From: a virus
DNA length: 34,212 nucleotides
IMG/VR virus record: IMGVR_UViG_3300012000_000027
Coordinates: 15,246-49,457 of that record
Strand: one strand, 5' to 3'
Shown here piece by piece: positions 1 through 9,800 of this stretch (position 1 is the first letter of the stretch; the number at the start of each line of letters is the position of its first letter). Under the pieces are notes generated by a model that was given only the letters and a program-made list of their open reading frames with translations, was not told the DNA's origin and ran no database searches. The position numbers and the translations under genes were made by a program.

Positions 1-818
1 TCCACTATTTGACCTGCAGGATCTGTAGTCCCATCTACCATAATTGAAACTTTACCGCCAGTTCCATCCCCCAAAATATCTAAAGAAAATGATCCTTGTG
101 AATATCTTGAACCAGGAGTATCAATATAAACTTTTTTAATTTGATTACCATTTAATGTAGAATCTCCATTTTGCCTTACTGAAACAATCTGAGAATCTGA
201 AGAAGTACTCCAATCATTCGGAACTGCAATATAGTCAGTAGAATCAAATTTTATAATATCGCTAGGTGATACGGTAAACAAATATTTCCAAAGATATCCA
301 TCGCCACTTTCTCCAGCCTTAGATGGTTCTAAATCTGTAAAAGTTGGTTCATCCTGAGAAGAATTGCCTAAGGTATTGATTCCCGAAGAACCATTATCAA
401 TACAAATATAAACTTTATATTGTGAATTAATTACATAATAATTAGCATCATAGAGTCTAGTTGCATTAGTAATTGGCGATGGTTTTGAAATGGAATAATC
501 ATGCCTATACATTTCATATTTTGTACCAGATACCCAATCAATTCTTCTTATAAGTCTTCTAACATTTAAACTAGTAACTTTTTTACCAAAAATCATAGTA
601 TCATGATAATGATTTTGGAAATCGATATTATCTACAGGTTCTGGAGTTTGACCACTCGTATTCCAAGTAGAACTTCTTCCAAATCCTACTGTGGTTGGAC
701 TTGTTCCAGGATTTGGTAATCCTAAAAATACATAATATGAGTTTGCAGTATTAGATATTGAGTCTACAAAATTACTTGCATTCAATATCCTAAATTGATC
801 TGATATAATTGCAGCCAT
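1..818 (-). CDS. 8: Baseplate wedge protein gp8-like (3' end outside window)
   Basis: This is the 5' part of a T4-type baseplate wedge gene; 272 codons are visible and the 3' end lies beyond the left edge. The N-terminus (MAAIISDQFRILNASNFVDS) and the later segment NHYHDTMIFGKKVTSLNVRR match what I know of cyanophage gp8, the wedge subunit that connects to gp6, gp7 and gp10 in T4. T4 gp8 is 334 residues, so a short C-terminal part is missing. A perfect late promoter sequence, TATAAATA, lies 19 nt upstream of the ATG, so the gene should be transcribed late. It follows the giant gene in the same direction. Identity is from remembered family resemblance plus synteny; confidence is good. Confidence 0.85.
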   Translation of the reverse strand, partial: MAAIISDQFRILNASNFVDSISNTANSYYVFLGLPNPGTSPTTVGFGRSSTWNTSGQTPEPVDNIDFQNHYHDTMIFGKKVTSLNVRRLIRRIDWVSGTKYEMYRHDYSISKPSPITNATRLYDANYYVINSQYKVYICIDNGSSGINTLGNSSQDEPTFTDLEPSKAGESGDGYLWKYLFTVSPSDIIKFDSTDYIAVPNDWSTSSDSQIVSVRQNGDSTLNGNQIKKVYIDTPGSRYSQGSFSLDILGDGTGGKVSIMVDGTTDPAGQIV

Positions 819-837
819 ATTAATATGCTTTTTTCTA

Positions 838-845
838 TATTTATA
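838..845 (-). promoter_or_regulatory. T4-type late promoter for gp8
   Basis: Read on the minus strand the eight bases are TATAAATA, the T4 late promoter consensus recognised by the gp55 sigma factor. It lies in the 42-nt gap between the stop of the giant gene and the ATG of gp8. Confidence 0.75.
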
Positions 846-860
846 CTATGATAAAATAAA

Positions 861-3800
861 TCATTTTGTAATTCCACCAGTATTTCTCAATCCATATCCC
901 CTTCTTTGGATAGTTGGGAATGTTGTTAATCCAGAATTTATAGTTTTATAACTTACTGCAATTGAAATTGGATTTGAATCTCTACTAAATCCTGATAATC
1001 TTCCCCAAGAAAAACTGCCAACATTAAGTCCATTTGTACTCAATCCGACAATAGAAGTTCTCGAATCTATGTTACAAGTAACAATTCCAGTAACTAAATC
1101 AATCGAATGAATCTTGTAGATATTATCTAAGAAAGTAGTTCCAATTCCAACTTTAGTATCATTATTTGTATCAATAGAAGTTACTCCCGTTCCAACAGTT
1201 GTATTATAAATGTAAATTGGGTATCCTGTTGCCAATCCAACTACAGAATTTAAATTAAATTTCAATCCAAGAGAAGTTCCAATTCCGGATGAAGTTGAAA
1301 TTCCAGTGATAATTCCAGATTTTCCATTTACACCAATCACTCCATATATTGATTCATTAGAAATAGATGGTAATGGAACAATAACCTGTGGTGGCATTTT
1401 AATACTATATCCCAATCCAGGATTTGTAATTGTAATTGGAGTTGTTAGACTTCCTGAAGAAGAGACTGCGATAGTTGCTGTTGCAGTGGATCCAATACCA
1501 ATACCAACTCCCATCGGTAATAAAGTCGAAACACCAACTGTCAATGGTGCGGAGATCTTTACAGTAACTGATGCTCCAGTATATCCGCTTCCAGGGTTAT
1601 TAATTGATAATGATTGAATTGTACCTGCTGCAGAAACCACAGCGGTAACTGCAGCAGAGACGGGATCACTATCACCACTATCAATAATAAGTGCATTAAA
1701 ATTCGGAGATACTAAGTTCTCATAATTGAAAAATTGTGCATCGTCTACAAATATTTCAGTATCGGTAGATGAAAAATCTTTAATAATTCTTGCTGCAGGA
1801 TATACTAAAGGTTCAAGTGAATCTCTTGACTTATAAACCCTTTCACCATTAATAGTTTGATCAACTTTCTGCTTTGTCCAATACAGAGGTTTTGGATTTT
1901 CGGTATCTATTCCTTGATCCAAATATAGATTAGTTTCAAATGTATCAGAAGAAGTTATATTAAATACTGTTCTTGGATTTTGGGATATTGTTGAAGTAAT
2001 ATCATTATTTCTAATAACTTGTACAATATCACCAGTTTTCAATGATGGTGTTACTGATGTTTGTTTCGAATCAACTCCTTTTGTTCCAGCATAGAAGAAT
2101 ACTGAGATATTGTCTTCTATTTTTGGTGCATCCGTAAAAGTAAATGAAGTTCCACCATCAAATTGATAAGAAACACCAGGATCTTGTATTACACCATTGA
2201 TGAAAATCAATAATATTGAACTAAGATCTATTTCAGAACCCGCACCAGATTCAATACTTAAAAGTGAATTATTATAGTAAAGTGGGAATCTTTTTCTAAT
2301 TCCATCTTGATAATTTTTAAGACTATCAATATAGTTTAATTCTCCAAATTGCCATGCAGAAAATGAATCATTGAAAACATCCAAAACAGTTACTTGGAAT
2401 TGTTCCAATGGTGATGATAGTCCTTTAGCAGTAACTAAACCAACAGGAGTAAATACATCTCCACGATTAAATCCATATCCAGATCTGGTAATTTTAAATG
2501 ATTTGACCTGGAATAATGTAGATCCAATTCCAGTTGTAGAACTAGATCCAACTTCAACATTCATTAAAAGTCCAACTCCAGTGGCAGTTGTTGTACCTAT
2601 ACCCAATCTAGAAACTCCTATAATTGGCATATTTTCATAACTTGGAGGAGCGATTTGAATTCTTGGATTTGAAGAATATCCAGATCCACCACCAATAACA
2701 TTAAATCTAAGAGTACCTCCCACACCAACTGTAGCAGTTATGTTTGCCCCAGATCCTGAAACATCAGTAACTCCAACAGAAACTGTTCCATAATATCCAG
2801 AACCCAAAATATCAGTAGTTCCTATACCAACAGATACAATTGATCCACCCGATACTACAGCAGTGACAGATGCGCCTACAAGAGGTGCATAACCTAGTCC
2901 TGGGGTAGAACCAAGGGAAATGATTAATCCCCCTCTTGGAAGTTGATTCTGATTAACATCGGAAACAGATTGAACTGGGGGATAATCACTAGAAGTTCTT
3001 ATTCCAGTAAATACTATACTAGTGATTCCAGAATTGCTATCTTCAATAATTGAAAAATTATTTGAAGTATTATTAAAAGTAGATGGTGATTGGAAGAAAT
3101 TGTTTATAAAAACAATACCATTTCCGCCACTTGTACCTAGTCCAACAGTATTGATTCCTTGAGTTGTTAATCTATATGTTTGTCCTATTCCAGTAAATTG
3201 ATTAGAAATATCATCATAAATTATATTTGTGGTGTAATCTTGTCTCAAAAATACTCTACCAGTAAAGGAAGATTTTGGAAACTCTAAATTGCCTGTAGTT
3301 TTTGCATTTTGTGGATTACCATAAGGTGCTTGTGTGAAATAGATTTGATTTCCAACTATATTAAATGAACCTCTATAAATCCTAGCATTTGTAGAATCTG
3401 TATGAGTGGTTATTGCTGATCCAATATAACCTCGTTCAACTTCAACTAAATTGTATGATCCAGTACTTTGAACTGGGCCAATACTTGTAGTTCCAAGTCC
3501 AACATTAGAAATCTTCATGTACTCATTATCAACTTTGAGTATATCATTTGGATATATTGATGTAATACCACTTAAAGATAATATTGTTCTTCCAATACCA
3601 ATAACTCCATTATTAATAAGATTATAATTAATTGGAGTGAATGAAATTGGATATTGTACAATACCATCAATCGTAATGATTGATTTTTCATTCTTCTTAG
3701 CCATTTCTAATTGATGACTATTTCCTTGACCATAAGAGGTAAATGTAACACAAATTCCCGAAATAGCAAAATTTTTGGTCAATGCTAATTTAAAAGTATC

Positions 3801-6800
3801 CTTTGTTATTTTATGGGCAAATACTTTTGTTGGTAATGTACTTGAACCAATACCAACTGAAGATATACCTACTCCAAGGAAAGTTGTATTTGGAGTATAA
3901 ATTAATTCCTCACCATCATTAAAGAAATGATCTTTAATTGTAAATATCCCAGTAACTGGATCCAAAATTGAACTGTTAGTTGGATCAAAAGTTTTCATGA
4001 ATATTGGAGTTTCATTATAATTCATGTTAAAGTTCAATTTATTGATTCCAGATCCATTAATTCCGTAGAATTTTGAAATCGAATAACTTTCTGAAATTGC
4101 ACCATAACTCAATACCTGGGGGGTATTCACATAATCAGAATCTGAATATAAAACTTCGTTGTAACTAATAATTTCAACATTTCCAGTTATTGATGCATTT
4201 GGATAGAATTTTAGTACAAAATTCGATCCCGAATATTCTCCACCAAAAGTACCAATTCCATTAGTACTTCCAATAGATAAAAATGGATATTGCTCAACAT
4301 AAAGATTAGATGCATCTTGAACCAATACCACCTGATGCAATGCACTACTTAAACCAATTCCAACCTTAACAATTGATTTTACGCCAGAGCATATTGTCGT
4401 ATCTAAAGAAATTATTGTAGATGCTGAAGAAACATTTGAATAATTTGATTGATAGAATGCTGTTCTTTCATAACCATCAATTTGATTAGTTACTTTAAAT
4501 CTATAAGTTGCAATTCCAACTGATGTTGTACCAAATCCAACATTTCTAGATCTTAATGTAACTTGATTCGACGCTGTATTGGTATAATTTAATTGAACTA
4601 CTCCTCCAGAAATTGAAGATCCAAATGTACCAATAAAATTATAAGATAGAGTATTATTAGATGAATTTGCATCAAAATAATATTCCGACAAATAAGTATT
4701 AGTTCCATCATGATTGAGATATATCTCAACATAATTTATTTCATTTGTTGCATTATTAACTAGTTCGATGCTAGAATGAACCGAACTAAAATTACTTGAT
4801 TGTAAAGAAACAATAGATGTAGTGATTCCAGGTTGAACAACAGAATTTGAAGATATTAAATTGACATATCCAAGATATTGTGTAGAAATTCCAGCCAAAG
4901 ATGATATAAATTTATAATTAAGTACCTTTACATCATAATCATAAGAATATGGATCTGTTGGAGCAAATCTTAAGGTTGAATTTCCAAAAATATCAGTATA
5001 ACCATAAATGTCTCCTAGTTTTTCATCTTGGTTAAATATGGAACCTTTTTGTAATGTAAAGGTATCATTTTCAGTATTGAGAACTACAACTTCATTTATT
5101 TGATATTGAGTTTTTTGTGTATTTGAAATCTGTATCAGATATCTATTATAAGACTCATTAGCGGAGAAGTTTACTAGTTCCAAATAATCACTTGGATCTG
5201 CATTTCCATTAGAAAACTGTGATTGTATATCATCAATTCTCAAAACTCTATTAGTTTGGCATTCAAGATATCCTGCTAATTTTTTATTCCTTAATCGTAA
5301 AAATTTTGAAGTGTCTAATACTACATTCGAATCAAATGCCAAATCAAAATTATTAATTGTATCTACTCTCTTTTCTTCAGTTATATCAAATACAATAATG
5401 CTAGCATCGGTAGAACCAATTCCAACAGATCTTGAATTAGAAACTATTTGAGTATCTGCAAAATTTTTAAGTCCACTAGTATGAAGTAAATTATTTACTG
5501 GTCCAATAAATTTTTCAAATTCTATAGGACTTTTAATACTATATGAAAGATTTTGGTAATAATCATTATTAGCAATTACTTGAAAATCTTCATCTAATTT
5601 TCCAATATTATCCAACCACCCATAATCCTGTCTTAATGAATAACTTACATTAAATTTTCCATTGTTAGTTTCTATTCTGTTTATAGTTGCAATAGTTCCT
5701 GTAGTTTTTCCTTTTATAATTTCTCCAACAGATAAATCATAACTTCCAAATACTTTTATAAAGGAATTATCATAACTTGTAATAATTAAATCAATTTGAT
5801 TAAATCCATTTCCACTATTAACCAACAGACCTTCTCCGACTAAAAATTCGGAAGGAATTTCAGTTATTTTAAATTTTGGATAATCTTCATATTTTACAAT
5901 ATTTGCAAAATTGTTTTGAATAGTTTTTGCTATTCCAGCATTTGTGGTTAGACCTGAAACACTATATGAAAGTTTTGAGAGTACATTATCATAGGAAGAT
6001 ACTGTAAAAAATTGATATCCATAATTATCAGAATTGAATCCAGATCCATCAGAACTATATTGCTGAATACCTTCAACATAAATTTGATCTCCAACAGAAA
6101 ATGGTGAAGTAGTAAATCCTAAAGATGGCGGAGACAGATAGCAAGTAATTAATCCAGATATAGAAGTTTCGACAGTATTGATACTTATTCCATTGGAATT
6201 ATTAATAGTTCTTAATTCAACATTTGATGCTGGTAATCCTTTTGGTGGTTGAATTATATTAACGGAAGTGATATTGTTTGATGTTAATACTGCTTCCACA
6301 AATCCATTATCAATTTCTTCACCTGTATTTGAGTTTATGACAATTAATTTTGGTGCAAAATTATAATTTTTTCCACCATATAAAACATCAATTTTTGATA
6401 TTTTATTTGAAGATTCTAATGATATTACCGGTGAAACGTATGCAGCAGGTCTTAAAGTTTTATCCGAAGAATATTCATACCCTTCGTTTAGAATTTTAAT
6501 CTCCTTAGATCTTCCAATATTATATGATTTTGGTATTAAATATGCCCCACTGCCATTGATTGAATTAGAACCGGTAAATGTTGGAATCTTTTTATAAGTG
6601 TTATTACTGGATAATATTCTAACTTTACTAATTCCCCCAGATGCAGTAGTTGATGTTGTGGTGAATTTTAACTCATCGCACTCGAATTGGGAATAATTTA
6701 ATTTTTCTGGAACACTACTTAAACAAATATCAAAAGTAGTTGTTCCAACTCCAGATATTGAATATGTTCCAGAATATTGACTATTTACGAATGAAATCTT

Positions 6801-9800
6801 AGACGCATCAAAAACTTCATTGTCACTAGCAATAATATTTCCAGATTTTTCTAAACTATAATACAAAGAAGTTGGCAAATCTGAATTATATTTTATTGTT
6901 ACTGTTGCATTTGTAGAAATTCCAACAGTTCCTACCCCAGAAACTATAAATGAAGATGTAGATCCTAAAGATACAAATTCATTATTAAAATCATTATCAA
7001 AAAATAGTTTAAATTTATATCCAGATAATGAAGAATCTGAAACATTAAATACCAAATCATTATTTCGCACAACATTTAATTGTGGATTAATTTTTGATAA
7101 TTTTTGTCCATTGCCACCCTGACTATTAATATCTACAAATTTAAGTGGAGTACTTATGCAATCAATATAGGTATTTGATAACTTGATATTATTATTATCA
7201 ACTTTATATACAAAATAAAATCCAGTGGATAATCCAGAAGCTACCGAATCTGATGATGTATAGTAAACTTTATCTCCAGTTTTAAAATCGTGGGAGTTTA
7301 TATTAATGGAATTTGAATTTATATTAATTGCAAGGGAATTAATCGATGCTGGATTTATTAATATTCTTTTTGTTGTTGGTTCATATTGAACATACACTGA
7401 AATTGATGTACCAATTCCAACTGATAAATTTGGATTTGTGGTCAGAGTAATTACATCTCCATTTGATAATCCATGTGAAGTTGTTATAGAGACTGTAGTT
7501 TTAATTTTGTCTACTTCTACAGTTTCTTGGTGATAAACACTTTGAATGGAATAATCATACCTATCAGATCCATTAGATACAAAAAATAATTCTGATGAAT
7601 TTAATTGTGTTTTAATACCTATTGTATTATTAGATTTATTCGTTACATATACTATTTGAGAATTTCCACTAGAAAATAAGTCAAAAGATGAAGAATTAAA
7701 AGATGTTGAAACTGATAATGGCGATGAAATAGGAGATGTGAAAATAACTTTTTGATTATCCGTAAAAGGATGATTTTTTAAATATATTGATTGTGAAGGA
7801 ATAGATCTGACAAAAGAATTTGCCGCAAAGGAAACAATTACGGAAGTTGAAACTCCGGCACTAACTCCATATCCAATAGAATAAATTGGATTAAAGTATA
7901 CAGTATCGTTTAATTTTGATTCAAAATAAGTTGTCTTTTTATCAATTAAGAAATTATCAGGAATAAAATTAACTTGTGTGGTAGAACTATGGGCAGATCC
8001 AATGTTTCTTACTACTTTTAATGCATTATTTTCATTAAAAATATTCAAAATTTTCATTGTTTCATCTTCTATTGAAATAGAACTACCAATAGAAATATTT
8101 GATGGAATATTGGATAAAAATATATCAGTAACAAAACCAACTAATGCATTAGATGCAACATTTTGAGATAAGAATGATTGATCAGGAGATACTTTTATAG
8201 AATAGATACCATTTAAATTACTTAAATTTGTCGATACTCCAGAAATGGATACAATATCACCATCTGATAAATTGTGATATGGTTGAATTGATACTCTCAG
8301 TTGTTCACCATTCTCCCAAGTTAAAACTGTATTTTCATAACTAGTTACACTAGTGTTTAAATTTAAAATATCTTTTCCATTAATTTCACTAACTGATACA
8401 CTCAATCCATTGGATCCAGTACCATTTTCATCAAATGTTAACAAATCATTTATTTTATAGTTATCTCCAGACTCCACAATATCAAAATTTTCTATCGATC
8501 CAGTCATTACCGATTCTACAACGGCTTTTTGATCAATAGATTCATTGGATTCAATAATAAAATCATTTCCAGCATAAGGATCACTCATTTTATATGGAAA
8601 GGTATTTCTAACTAAGTTAGAATTCGAGAAATCAAATGTTTGGTCGATAGAATTATTATCACTTACAAAATTAGATCTATAAGTATCTCCTATAAAATAT
8701 GGAAATTTGCTGATATAAGAATTCTGACTGGGTGCAATTGTTGCAAAATATGCATAAGTTCCATTTGGAAAATCTTTTGTTTTTCCAAATCTTCCATTAT
8801 GCTCATCCAGATCTCCAGAATCATCAAAAATATAATCCTCAACAAAAAATCCACTATCTATTGAATTTCCATTTGGAAAAGTTAAAGGTCTATTAGTAAT
8901 ATTTGATAATGAAGCAGAGTATCCTGATGTCAAATATTTTACCGAAGAATTGATATCAGATGGATCAGAATATCCATAACTTCCATAAATTGGATTTCCA
9001 TCATATGCCCATCCAATAATATCGGAATGACTAGTGCCATCATCACCAAAGTAATTTTTTAAACCATTAAAATATCCACATATAGAATATTCCAATTCAC
9101 CATTACGATCAAATAATACCTCATCACCGTATTTAAAATTATTATTTACGGTTAAAGATCTAACAAATGGTTGTAATATTGCTCCAGATCCAGCAGGAGA
9201 GCATACAACTGAAGTTTTATTAACTGAATATCCTGCTCCAGAGTTAATAACAATAACTTTTAATATTCTGTTGTTATAAACTATAGGTCTTAATTCTGCA
9301 CCAATTCCATCACCATAAACAATCAAATCGGGTGTGGAATAATATTCTAATCCTCCATAGAGAACTTGAACTTCTGTTATCTTACCATCTATAATAATTG
9401 GTTTGAATTGGGATTCTTTACCATTTTTTATAGTAACTAATGGTCTTTTATGTAAATTTAAAATAGTAGATCCATAATCACTACCACTTTCATATAAGTA
9501 AGTATCTACAATTTTACCCCTGATTACAGGAGTAGCTGTCAATATGCCAACAGATAATGTAGTAGTACCTACACCAACTGCAGAATATTGTATAGAAAGT
9601 GAAATATTTGGATAACTGAAATATTGATATCCAGATCCTTGAGTGGTTAAATTTTCATATTTTCTTCTTTGATAATATGATTTATTTGTTCCACCTACTC
9701 CTGCATCTGATAATTTAAATGAATTTTCATTTATTTTCAAAACATAATATTGATGACTGGAAGATAATCCAGAAATAGTAGATGTTTGATATGAATAATC

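Noticed and set aside
1306-8864. Several plus-strand open frames of 60-103 codons opposite the giant gene (for example 1306-1617 and 2371-2640)
   Set aside because: They are antisense shadows of the 3952-codon gene, with compositions that mirror its Gly/Thr-rich repeats and no promoter or start signals.
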